In this document: piece by piece, positions 38,424 through 48,187 of the stretch | How the letters are laid out: every line of letters begins with the position of its first letter | How positions within the stretch are numbered: position 1 is the stretch's first letter | The notes under the pieces: model-generated | Databases searched by the model: none | What the model was told of the DNA's origin: nothing | What the model saw: only the letters and a program-made list of their open reading frames with translations | Assembly: GCA_905221605.1 (NCBI GenBank) | Contig: CAJNDS010002081.1 | Span: forward strand, 221,501 to 285,500 | Length of the DNA stretch: 64,000 bases | Reading direction: 5' to 3' | Source of the DNA: Symbiodinium natans | Taxonomy: Eukaryota > Sar > Dinophyceae > Suessiales > Symbiodiniaceae | Position numbers and translations under genes: made by a program

Positions 38424-41400
38424 GTCAGTTTTCAAGCCGCGGTCGGAGCTCCCCTGGAGATTGAGGTCGAGGAACCTGAGGAGCCGGATGCCAGCCCGCG
38501 GGAAGATTGGGAGGTGCGAAGTGGTTGGAGGTTTAGGGTTTAGGTTTTAGGGTTTAGGGTTTAGGGTTTAGGGTTTAGGGTTTAGGGATTGGGAGGTGCG
38601 CAGTGGTTCGGGGCGGCCCGATGAGCGACGCCGTTTTGGCTTTTGCGCGGTTTGGGGTTGTTTCGAGCCGGGGGGTGCGGTGCGGCTGACACCGCACAGT
38701 GTATTGTATATGATACCATAATATATTGTACTATACTATATTATGTTATACTATATTATATTATATTATCTTATCTTATCTTACATCATGTTATATTATA
38801 CTATATTATATTATATTTATATTGTATTATATTATACTATATTATATTATATGATATTAATATGATATGATATTATATTATATTATATTGTATTATATTA
38901 TATTATATTATATTATATTATATTACACTATATGATACTGCATGAACTGTACTGTATTGTATTGTACTGTCACAGAGTCTTGGCAGAGGCAAGCGAGATC
39001 GACTCGAGTGCTTTTCCGTCGACTCCCAGCTCCAGCGATGAAGAGGCGGGAATCGTCCGAGTCGATGGCCGGCTTTAGGGTTTAGGGTTTAGGGTTTAGG
39101 GTTTAGGGTTTAGGGTTTAGGGTTTAGGGCAAGATCATAGTTGAGGCGGACAGCGCAATAGTTGCTGGTTCAAGCAGGTCTGTGTTGGATTTCCACTGAT
39201 TTCCAGGATTTGTTTGTTGCGTTTTGCGGCTTGTTAGTTTGTAGTTTTGTTTCTGCTAAGTTAGACATGTGCTAGTTGGACATGTGCTAGTTAGTGTCTT
39301 GTCGATGATTTCTTTCTGCTGTGGCTTCTATGGTCAGGGATGACGCAACGCGCCGACATGTGCGGAGGAGTCCAAAAAGAAGGAATTTCTCCATGACCCG
39401 TGATGCACGAACCCTAAACCCTAAACCCTAAACCCTAAACCCTAAACCCTAAACCCTAAACCCTAAACCCTAAACCCTGAGCCTTCACGTACGTGTGAAG
39501 CAGCTTCGCAGACCGGAACCTTCGGTCGGGTTCTCGTCCCTTGCAGGGAATTTGGGGCTGGCGTGCACATCTCATCTTGGATGCAGTGTGGATCATGTAC
39601 GGATGACGTGCCAGGTCGTAATGTCGCCAAGAAGATCTTCGGTGAGTTCGAGGGTCTCGGACGCCGATTGGTGGCTCCGATGATTTGATCAGTGCATGCA
39701 CAGGTGAATGCCTGCCTACGCTTGCATATTGCCGTATGTTGTCCTAGACGAGAGCAATGGGCTTCGAGGAAGGCCCGAATTCAGCAGAGCGCCCCGAAAC
39801 CCTAAACCCTAAACCCTAAACCCTAAACCCTAACCCCAAACCCTAAACCCTAAACCCTAAACCCTAAACCCTAAACCCTAAACCCTAAACCCTAAACCCT
39901 AAACCCTAAACCTTGAGCCGCACTGCAGGCTTCGGTCCGGTGAGCTCTACCGCCCGCCGCGCTGGGCCACGAGGACGGAAAGCTGCTCAAGAGCAGCGTG
40001 CAACCGAGTGGGACAGAGTGCAAGAAAGATAGGGGTTTAGGGTTTTAGGGTTTAGGGTTTAGGGTTTAGGGTTTAGGCCCCGAATATTATACCCCCCCTA
40101 CCCCCTAATATTAAATACCCCCCATGATAGTTGTATTACAGTATAGTGGGGGTTTTTCATATTAGGGGGTAGGGGGGGGTTTAGTATTAGGGGGAGGGGA
40201 TTAGTGGGGTAAGTGCGTGCGGTCTCCATGAGCAACAACCAGTAGCGACCAGCCTTCTTGCGTGGCTGTTTTTTTTGCACGAGCTCTCTCCAGCGAGGAC
40301 TCTTACCAGCTCAGCATTCCTCGTCTTCAACGTGGCCTTGATCATGCTGAACACGTTCTGGCTTGGATCTTTTGCGGCACATTTGGGGTCTTTAGGGGTT
40401 TAGGGGTTAGGGTCTAGCGTTTAGGGGTGAGGGTCAAGTTGCATGACGGCAGAATCTGATCAGGCTGTGACGTGGGCATGCATGTTTCTGGAGAGCCGTG
40501 CCAGGTATCCAAGCAGATGGCATCGTCATGTTCAGACAGCAAGTGTTCGAGAACATGGATGTCTATTACGTTGTCGAGAGCATCTTCACAGGCCTTCGCT
40601 CGATTTGCTGTTCCGGAGTTGACTTCCGACGGATGGCAAGGAGATGCTTGGGAGCATCACATAAGAGACTCCCCTAGCCTGCTGGGAGGCCTTTTCTTGG
40701 TGGAGCTTCTGATCCGCCTCCTGCACTTCGCAGCTCGCCTGCATCATATGGAAAGCAATGGGTGGCGGCCAAACGATTTACTGAGGAACTTTAGCAAGTG
40801 AGTAAGAAAGGCGTATTGTATCGCGTCAGGCAAAATCCTTTCGCAAGTGAGGAAGAAAGGTGTGCTATGGTGTGCTGCATCGCGTCAGGCGAAATGGCAA
40901 CTGTGGAAGGATCCCCTGTTGCTGGTAGACGTCGTGGTGATTGTGATCCTGGGCACTTGGAAATAAGCCTGGGCCCGCGGGGGGGCCACTTTGAATGGGC
41001 TGAATCAAGGCAGTTCAAGGCCTTTTCAGGGAGCCCCAAGGACCGGGCAACTAAAGGTCCTGCAGTCTCGACGTGAATCAAGCGTGCAGATGTCGTGCCC
41101 ACGTGATCCCGCTTGAGCCGAGGGTCCCTGCGGTGGAAATTTGGATCTGGCGACCGCTCCAGATCTGGTCCTCGGACATCACCATGACTGTGATGAGTCT
41201 GTTTCGAGTTCTCCGAGTAGCTCGAGGTGGGGGATGGGGACATGGAAGTATCGGCAACTCGTGGGTGTCGTGGCTTTCTATCATTGGTGGCACACTTTGC
41301 AGGATTGGCGTTACGAGGGGAATAGCACAGCATTAGCCCCAAGTCCTAGCAACGCGAGCAAACTTTCGAAGCATTCGCAAGGGCAAGAGGACAACGCAAG

Positions 41401-42975
41401 GACACTGCAAGGACAACCCAAGTGAGCCGGACTGCTTGAGCATTTTCCAGGGCAGTGACTTCTCAGTACTCAAAGTTTCCGGTACGAGTGCCTTGTGCGA
41501 ACTGTTTCAGCGCCCTGGCCCTTGGAGAGAACATGAGGGAAGGTTGTGTTTGGTAATTTCTTGGGCAACTACGGCCCAAGGCCGAACACCAGCATGGCCC
41601 GTCCGCGCAGGCATCATGATGCTCGCCAGCATCAAATGGCTTCGACCGCTGTATCTGTCTGCCGCCCGTCAGCAATGGCGTTTTCCGGGCCAAAGGCCGA
41701 CTTGGAGCCAATTGTGCTCCAACTCACCACATCTTCTTAAGTGCGCAGGTGAAAACGAACGGCCAATCGCGGAAGCGAATAGCACGCAATTGAAGAAACA
41801 TCCTTAAACTATCTAGGGGATCGAGTTAGGTCGTATGTCAGTTAATGGGGTAGCGGGCCCTCTGGGCAAGTTTGATATCCGTTTGGTTCTACCCGGCGAG
41901 CGCTCTGCCATTCCTTGTCAGGCGATGGGCCTCAAGCACTCTTTCAGCTACTTGTTTGCCATGACTATGTACCTGGCCACCACGACCCTTAGCAGCACAA
42001 CTGGCGGGGGGGTGTTCACCCATGGCACTAGCAAGACTGATAACCGCATGTAGCCATCTTAAAATACGAATCACACTTGTGCTTGCCTGCCTCGGCACTC
42101 GGGCCGGTTTTCGGGGGAGGGGCGGGGGGTTGTCTGCTTGTTTTCCAGACGGGTGACGAGTCGGGATCCCCTCGAATTTTGTAGTCTCCCTGGGCGTTTG
42201 GGAGGCCTGCCGAGGCCTCCGGCCCGAGTCGAATGTTAATTTAGGCACTGGCGCCAGGCTCCTTGGCGAGGGCCTGGCGTCCTGCCCCACTGCGAAGGCG
42301 GCGGTGATCGCAAGCGGGCGGGAGGGGCCGGAAGGGCTGTTGCCCGACAAAGCGGGGCGGGACGACCAGCATGAGGGAGTGAGGAGTCTTGAGGATTGGC
42401 CAACAGGGAGGGGCATAAGAGGGGCCGGGTCGAAGGAGGGGGGAGGGCGGGCTGGCTTGGTGGCGCATCGTCCGCTACCGGTTGGTTTGGGCTGGTGGGG
42501 GGGGGGCGGGGTGTACCCATTTCAGGCCTCCGGCCTCCGTGGCAACTATCCCTGGACGTGCATTGATGAAACCGTCGCAACAAGGCATTTTTGAGACTAG
42601 GGTTTCAAAATGTGGCCGAGAGAGCAATCAAGGTTGTTTGCTGCCTCTGTGCTTATATGCCAGCTTGTGGGTCCCAGCAGCCCAATCCACGACAGCCTTC
42701 CAGTTGTGATCCGTTCCCCAGCCGCAAGAGAAAGCATGTCGATGTAATTTGCACAGGTGGCAGCAAAGCAGGGCGGTTCGGCTACAAAGATCATGTAGCA
42801 AACGTAGCCGTCTGCTCTTGCTGTTAAAAGCTGCTGTTCGAAGCTCAGAGATCCGCAAAAGCGAAGTTGGGTTGCACGGAAGGTGCTCGGTTCTCATCGG
42901 TGGCCTACGCCTACTTCACGTTAGTCGAGTGCTTGCTTGGAGGCCTCAGCAGAGACTTTTTGCAGTGCATATGTG

Positions 42976-43027
<52 letters not shown>

Positions 43028-43154
43028 CATATGCATATGCATATGCATATGCATATATATATATATATACATATATATATATTTATATTTATATTTATCC
43101 ATATGTATATATATATATATGTATATGATATACATATATCTATATATGTGCCAC

Positions 43155-43198
<44 letters not shown>

Positions 43199-45566
43199 CT
43201 TTTTGCCATCCCTGGTTCTTCGGGCTGGGGGCGATGCTTGGCAGTGATGGTTGCCAGGTCTCGAGTGGGGCCCACAGCTGTCAGACACGTTGCTCTTCAG
43301 CACGAGCACTGTGGTTAGCGGCACCCTGGCCGGCAAACATGGTGAGGGTCCATAATGTCAGGTTTCCATCGCTTTCCGATGTATGAGCCGGCAGTCTGTG
43401 TGCGGTCAAATCTGCTCTTTCTGCTTTCTCACGGGCGCTTGTGCCCGTCAGGTGTCGTTTTCTTTGCCTTCGTCACGTTCGGCGCGATGCTTTGGCTGAA
43501 GATCGTGAAGGGAGTCTTCGTGCATCAGGCAGCGATCGCAGTGCACAGAAGGCACATGAAAACCAGAGACCCCCCAAAACACCCACAAACCCAAACATAC
43601 CCCCCAAAACCCCAAAAACTCATAAACCCCATAACTCATAAACCCCCAAAACCCACTACTCATAGACCCAAACAAACCCCCCAAAACCCCATACTCTCAT
43701 AAACCTCATAGACTTCATAGACCCAAACAAACCCCGCAAAACCCCATAAACTCATAAACCCCCAAAACCCAATACTCTCAGAAACCCCATAAACTCATAG
43801 ACCCAAACAAACCGCCAAAACCTCGTACTCTCATAAACCTCATAAACTCATAGACCCAAACAAACCCCCCAAAACCCCATAAACTCATAAACCCCATAAA
43901 CTCATAAAAACCCTAACCCAAATCTTCCCAGAACCCCATAAACTCATAGACCCAAACAAACCCCTCATAACCCCATACTCATCATAAACCTCATAAACTC
44001 ATAGACCCAAACAAACCCCCCAAAACCCCACAAACTCATAAACCCCATAAACTCATAAACACCCAAAGCCCCAGAAACCCCATGAACTAATCCCCCAAAA
44101 CCCCCAGAAGCCCCCATGAAAAAGCAAGTTGCAGGTGGACCACTTAAACCCTGATAAACCCGCCAAAAAAACCCCATAAAGCCCCCATGGAAAAAACAAG
44201 TTGCAGGTGGACCACTCCATTGAGCTCATAAGCTCATAAACAAACCGTAACCTTAAACCCTAAACCTTAAACCCTAAACCCTAAACTCTAGACCTAAACC
44301 CTAAACCCTAAACCCTAAACCCTAAACCCTAAGCCCTAAGCCCTAAACCCTAAACCCTAAACCCTAAACCCTAGACCCCATGAAGAAGCACGCTGCAGGT
44401 GGACCACTCCTTTGAGCTCACGAACGTCACCAAGTTCAAGGATCCCGAGCTCAAGGAGCTCACCCAGGAGCTACGGGGTTCAGGGTCTTAGGGTCTTAGG
44501 GTCTTAGGGTCTTAGGGTCTTAGGGTCTTAGGGTCTTAGGGTCTTAGGGTCTTAGGGTCTTAGGGTCTTAGGGTCTTAGGGTCTTAGGGTCTTAGGGTCT
44601 TAGGGTCTTAGGGTCTTAGGGTCTTAGGGTCTTAGGGTCTTAGGGTCTTAGGGTCTTAGGGTCTTAGGGTCTTAGGGTCTTAGGGTCTTAGGTCTTAGGG
44701 TCTTAGGGTCTTAGGGTCTTAGGGTCTTAGGGTCTTAGGGTCTTAGGGGGTCTTAGGGTCTTAGGGTCCAGGGTTTGGGGTTTGGGGTTTAGGGTTTAAG
44801 ACTTAGGGTTGGGGTTTAGGGTTTAGGGTCTAGGGTTTAGGGTTTCGGGTTTAGGGTTTAGGGTTTAGGGCTTGGGGTTCGGGTGTTTGTTTGAGGGATT
44901 CAGGCCTGAGGGGTGAGGAAGACAAGGAACCATGAGGGTCTGGGGTTCAGTGTGTTTAGGGTTTAGGATTTAGGAGGGTCTTGAGACCAGTGGAACGCCT
45001 CATTCAGGATCTCCTCAAACATTTTGTTCGCTCCATCAATGTGGCGTGGCTCCAAAAGGCGTTTTTCTTTTGTGAGACTCTGGGTTGGATAGGCTGGATC
45101 CCTAAATAGGATGTTTACATGTCTCTAACCCCTGTACCCCCAGGCGATGGACAGTGAGATGACTGGCGCAATCTCCTTCAAAGACATATCTGTCGTCTTG
45201 CCGCACCACCTGGATGATCTGGCAGATGTGGGGGTGGGTGCCTGGACCTTCTTGAAGTGGGGCTTTCCGAAATTAGGGGGTACCTTATTGGGGTCCTTAT
45301 AAACAGGGAATCCGATTATTTGAAGGTCAGAATTAGGATCCCTTATTTTCGTAAACCCCCAAGTGCCTCCCCTCTTGAGCATGTCTGGGCTTGAGGTCTG
45401 CCTGAGTTGCGGAAGATCTTCAATGAGCTGGCGACTTGGAGACGCACGTTTAGGGTTTAGGGTTGAGGGTTTAGGGTTCGAGTGTGTAGATTTGCCGCAG
45501 GCAGAGCCCCGAACGAGTTTCTGGATGCACCCTTTTCCTGACATCGCCTCCGTTTCCCTGGAGACT
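38424..45566 (+). CDS. voltage-gated cation channel with EF-hand, many exons
   Basis: Ion-conducting membrane protein. Acidic or phosphorylatable N-terminal exons: 38424-38513 ([20 protein letters not shown]), 38976-39072, 39128-39177, 39338-39399, 39547-39641. Membrane part: S1 40294-40365 ([19 protein letters not shown]), S2 40505-40591 plus 40689-40797 ([28 protein letters not shown]), S3 40889-40959 ([15 protein letters not shown]), S4 41123-41226 ([10 protein letters not shown]). Then a pore-like exon 41922-42011, another membrane span from 43452 ([18 protein letters not shown]), an exon 44399-44477, an EF-hand exon 45144-45227 and an exon 45501-45566. S1-S2 and S3-S4 joins work only with GA or GC donors. 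S5/S6 identity, subtype and 3' end are not resolved; later exons could belong to a neighbour gene. Confidence 0.68.
38530..38587 (+). repeat. TTTAGGG array in channel intron
   Basis: Follows the exon ending at 38513. After the array the string GATTGGGAGGTGCG from the exon/intron junction is repeated (38587-38600), i.e. a duplicated splice junction. Confidence 0.88.
38699..38965. repeat. TATTA/TATAC pentanucleotide-type microsatellite in channel intron
   Basis: About 265 bp of TTATA/CTATAT permutations, ending 10 bp before the acceptor at 38975. Confidence 0.92.
39073..39127 (+). repeat. TTTAGGG array whose last unit supplies a splice acceptor
   Basis: About eight heptamers. The final TTTAG (39123-39127) directly precedes the exon frame GGC AAG ATC ATA. 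Confidence 0.9.
39409..39478 (-). repeat. CCCTAAA array in channel intron
   Basis: About ten units between the exons ending at 39399 and starting at 39547. Confidence 0.95.
39796..39913 (-). repeat. CCCTAAA array in channel intron
   Basis: About 17 units, one CCCTAAC variant. Confidence 0.95.
40294..40365 (+). CDS. channel exon: S1 segment
   Basis: After TCTCTCCAG acceptor; reads [23 protein letters not shown] donor (40366-40367) joins phase 1 to the exon at 40505, giving [15 protein letters not shown], which fits an S1-S2 loop. Confidence 0.65.
40505..40797 (+). CDS. channel exons: S2 segment, split by a short GC-AG intron
   Basis: Exon 40505-40591 reads [18 protein letters not shown] and stops at a GC dinucleotide. 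Exon 40689-40797 starts after GGGAG and continues [20 protein letters not shown]. The join reconstitutes an S2 helix with its conserved acidic residue (VELLIRL). The downstream donor may be GTGAGT at 40798 or a nearby GA site; only the latter keeps phase with S3. Confidence 0.7.
40889..41226 (+). CDS. channel exons: S3 and S4 voltage sensor
   Basis: Exon 40889-40959 reads [19 protein letters not shown], an S3 helix with its conserved Asp. Exon 41123-41226 reads [20 protein letters not shown], then [14 protein letters not shown], with three Arg every third residue as in S4. They join in phase 2 only if GA (40960-40961) is the donor. Confidence 0.75.
41922..42011 (+). CDS. probable channel pore exon
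   Basis: Between TTGTCAG and GTGTTC, 30 codons: [20 protein letters not shown] then [10 protein letters not shown]. The aromatic/Thr-rich pattern resembles the re-entrant pore helix and filter of cation channels (compare TTLTTVGYG). No intact GYG, so selectivity cannot be inferred. Confidence 0.45.
42012..42960. other. channel intron region, no recognised exon
   Basis: GC-rich stretch (42100-42540) with G runs. Short frames but no motif or phase-compatible exon that I trust. Confidence 0.4.
42966..43195. repeat. (TATATG)n, (AT)n and (GT)n compound microsatellite
   Basis: Runs of GTATAT, GCATAT, TATA and finally GT dinucleotides in a channel intron. Confidence 0.93.
43570..44120. repeat. ACCCCATAAACTCATAAACC-type degenerate tandem repeat
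   Basis: Irregular 15-40-bp units built from ACCCCATAAACTCATA, AGACCCAAACAAACC and CCCCCAAAAC. It may be a divergent derivative of the CCCTAAA family. Confidence 0.7.
44116..44477 (+). repeat. triplicated exon start (CCCCATGAAAAAGCAAGTTGC module)
   Basis: A 35-45-bp module, CCCCCATGAAAAAGCAAG then TTGCAGGTGGACCACT, occurs at about 44114-44146 and 44187-44228. A fuller copy runs from about 44376 into the exon 44399-44477 ([20 protein letters not shown]). The first two are truncated copies of acceptor plus exon start. Confidence 0.75.
44483..44769. repeat. (GGGTCTTA)n octamer array, about 35 units
   Basis: Highly homogeneous 8-bp variant of the telomere-like repeat, with one 7-bp unit (AGGTCTT) and one GG insertion. 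It lies just after the exon ending near 44477. Confidence 0.95.
45144..45227 (+). CDS. EF-hand exon
   Basis: 84-nt exon from CCCCCAG to GTGGGG, 28 codons: [20 protein letters not shown] then HHLDDLAD. The loop [12 protein letters not shown] matches an EF-hand (D1, E3, T5, G6, I8, D12). It is plausible as the cytosolic calcium sensor of the preceding channel. Confidence 0.6.
45238..45362. repeat. palindromic element family C copy (TTTCGTAAACCCCC type)
   Basis: Starts right after the EF-hand exon donor: GCTTTCCGAAATTAGGGG at the left and CCCTTATTTTCGTAAACCCC at the right, with GGTACC and GGATCC words inside. Similar modules lie at 37930-38040, 46720-46862 and 56345-56470. Confidence 0.6.
45501..45566 (+). 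CDS. unassigned exon following the EF-hand exon
   Basis: 66 nt between TTTGCCGCAG and a consensus GTGAGT donor; reads [20 protein letters not shown] then ET. Phase 0 at both ends, as at the EF-hand exon, so the two can be joined directly. Confidence 0.5.
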
Positions 45567-46165
45567 GTGAGTTTGAGGGAGATGTTAGCAGCAGGCATTA
45601 CTATATCCCCCTTGGGAATTGTTTCTTTGTTTATATAAAACCCAAGAGAATACTTCAAGAAACATTATTTCTAAGGTTCTAAGGGGAGTGTAGACTAGCT
45701 TTCCGGGCTTAGGGTTTAGGGTTCTCTTGTAACCCAGCCGAAATACCTTTAGAAGTTGGGGCTTCCTGTTTGGCGGCGTGTTTAGGGCATGACCCGTGGG
45801 GCACAGTGCTCCTCACCTGAGAGGCCCCGGGGGGTTCAGGGTTGATTTTTGCTCAACCGCCTTTAGCCAGAAAGATGCCAGTAGGACGGATCTTCGACAT
45901 CGTGTGTAATATTCGGGGGGAGGGCCCCGCGAACTTTGGGGTGCCTGGGAACCAGCACCTCCTCTTGGGGGGCAAGGGTTTGTTAATCAACCGGTACTTT
46001 TCTTTTAATATTTCCAGCCGACGTATTCGGTGTTCAGCATTTCTTGCCCGAACATCTTCGTTCTTGCTGTAGGTTCTCCCGCCTCCTCACACTGCAGGCC
46101 TTTTCTAGCCCAGAAACCTCCTTACTTCCGAACCCATCAGCAGAAATCCGGTTCAACTTACAGCT

Positions 46166-46243
46166 AGGGTTTAGGGTTTAGGGTTTAGGGTTTAGGGTTT
46201 AGGGTTTAGGGTTTAGGGTTTAGGGTTTAGGGTTTGGGGTTTA
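46166..46243 (+). repeat. TTTAGGG array
   Basis: About 11 units, followed 75 bp later by an array in the opposite orientation (46316). Confidence 0.95.
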
Positions 46244-46315
46244 ACTCAGACACTCCAAGGACACCACCTCTACGGGCCATGTCTCGATACCGCTGCAGCT
46301 TGGCAAGAGCGCTCA

Positions 46316-46444
46316 TGCCCTAAACCCTAAACCCTAAACCCTAAACCCTAAACCCTAAACCCTAAACCCTAAACCCTAAACCCTAAACCCTAAACCCTAA
46401 ACCCTAAACCCTAAACCCTAAACCCTAAACCCTAAACCCTAAAC
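46316..46444 (-). repeat. CCCTAAA array, about 18 units
   Basis: Perfect heptamers. Followed by an exon-like stretch (46447-46503, AIASQFVSRNVAFDFSRF) and palindromic element B copy 1. Confidence 0.95.
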
Positions 46445-46499
46445 CGCCATCGCGAGCCAGTTCGTCAGCCGAAATGTTGCCTTCGATTTCTCTCGGTTT

Positions 46500-46586
46500 C
46501 GCGACTAACAGTCCTTAGTAGGGATTATCCCCCCCTGGTTAGAGTTCCTACTAAGGAGCTGTTTGTATAAGGGGGAGCATCCCAAG
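46500..46586. repeat. palindromic element family B, copy 1
   Basis: About 87 bp: ACAGTCCTTAGTAGGGATTA at the left and TTCCTACTAAGGAGCTG at the right form an inverted repeat, ending AAGGGGGAGCATCCCAAG. A second copy is at 55709-55797. Confidence 0.82.
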
Positions 46587-46634
46587 TAAACCCTAAACCT
46601 TAAACCCTAAACCCTCAACCCTAAACCAGCTCAG

Positions 46635-46718
46635 GTTTGTGAGCCGAGTCGAGGAGTACATGAAGTACAAGCCAGTGGAGGTCCTGATCTTTGAGAACCA
46701 GCAGATGAGGCTGGGGGA
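46635..46718 (+). CDS. unassigned exon
   Basis: 84 nt after AGCTCAG, donor GTGTCAG; reads FVSRVEEYMKYKPVEVLIFE then NQQMRLGE. Strong coding character with charged and aromatic residues and compatible phases (1 nt + 27 codons + 2 nt). Gene unknown. Confidence 0.55.
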
Positions 46719-46719
46719 G

Positions 46720-46862
46720 TGTCAGTATACCCCTTATCTTCAGGGATCCTACTCTTTGGGGGTAGTGTCAGTATACCCTTCTTATAAGGGGATCCTATTA
46801 TTTTGGGGGGTTTATATTCGTAAACTAGGGGCCCCCAATTTTCGTAAATCCCCCATGTGCCC
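46720..46862. repeat. palindromic element family C copy
   Basis: GTGTCAGTATACCC occurs twice (46719 and 46766), followed by TATATTCGTAAACTAGGGG and ATTTTCGTAAATCCCCC. It begins at the donor of the exon 46635-46718. Confidence 0.55.
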
Positions 46863-47435
46863 TTGATATGGTATCATGCCTGTCTGGTCGCCCTGTTCTG
46901 CTCTTCGCCCTGGTGACTGACCTTAGGCTCTTGCATCTCGTCAAGAAGCTTGCCCAGCGTAACCACAAGCACTTCGACAAGGCCGGTGCATGACCACCTC
47001 TTCCACTTTCCTACCGTGCGTTTCAGTACGGTTCCCTCTTCCACAGTTTCCTTACCAGCTGCTGAGAGGTGTGCAAGAGTATGGAGGTCATGGCCGGCAA
47101 CTTGGCGCAGGCGAGGCCGGCTTAAGGAAAGCCATGAGCCAAGCTTTGCAGCACGCAGTTTTGGGGCGTAATAGTGGCGACAGGCCTTTTCCACGCAAGA
47201 TGGAATGTCGGCTGCCGTGGATGAGAAGGTCGAGAGGCGACAGCACCGAGTGCGGGCCTCTGCTGGAATCTCGTAACCACTTGCTGGGTTTAGGGTTTAG
47301 GGTTTAGGGTTTAGGGTTATTCGAGTTCTCCGTAGTGGGCTCCGCTGAGGTTCGGTCGGCTGAATCTCGCCTGCAGACAGAGAAGGAACAAACCTGCAGC
47401 AAGTCAAGTGCTGCATGTTACGTGCCTTATATACG

Positions 47436-47545
47436 TGTGTGTATGTATGTATGTATGTATGTATGTATGTATGTATGTATGTATGTATGTATGTATGTAT
47501 GTATGTATGTATGTATGTATGTATGTATGTATGTATGTATGTATG

Positions 47546-47586
<41 letters not shown>

Positions 47587-47621
47587 ACATACACATACTA
47601 TACATATACATATCATATACC

Positions 47622-47716
<95 letters not shown>

Positions 47717-47755
47717 CACATACATATACACATACATATACATATACGTGAACAT
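47436..47755. repeat. (ATGT)n followed by (ACATAT)n microsatellite
   Basis: About 110 bp of ATGT units turn at 47548 into about 200 bp of CATATA units. Frames across it are artefacts. Confidence 0.95.
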
Positions 47756-48152
47756 CTACATATACACATGTACTCATTTTCTTGGGTTCGTAAATTCATC
47801 TTCGTCCAGAAGCCCTGGGCCGTGACGAAGGGCAAAAAACTGACACGCCAGGAAACCACTACCGGATGGTGATAGCAGCCTATGCAAGCCCCCTCCCCCT
47901 CCCCGCCCCGTTTCACGGCTTGTTTGTTGCGTCGGATGCCGAGAGCTTTGAAGTTTTGGGTTCGGAGGTTTCAGGGTTTTTAGGGTTGCAGGTTTGAGGG
48001 TTGACAGTTTTAAGCTAAACTTTAGGGTGGGGTGGGTGGGTGCGGTGATGTCGGTGTGTCGCGTGGGTGGGGGTGGGGGTGCGAATAGGAGGCACAGACT
48101 CATGTAAATTATACGTATGGATAGATAGAGTGTTTTTGTATGAGATGATATG

Positions 48153-48187
<35 letters not shown>

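Noticed and set aside
39547-39641. A second in-frame reading of this channel exon ([20 protein letters not shown])
   Set aside because: Looks protein-like, but its phase does not match the upstream exon; the other frame does. Left unresolved rather than called.
42960-43200. Ankyrin or other repeat-domain frames near the channel gene
   Set aside because: Only microsatellite-derived frames were found there.
47335-47916. Frames of Cys-Met-Tyr-Val and Tyr-Thr repeats
   Set aside because: Artefacts of ATGT and ACATAT microsatellites.
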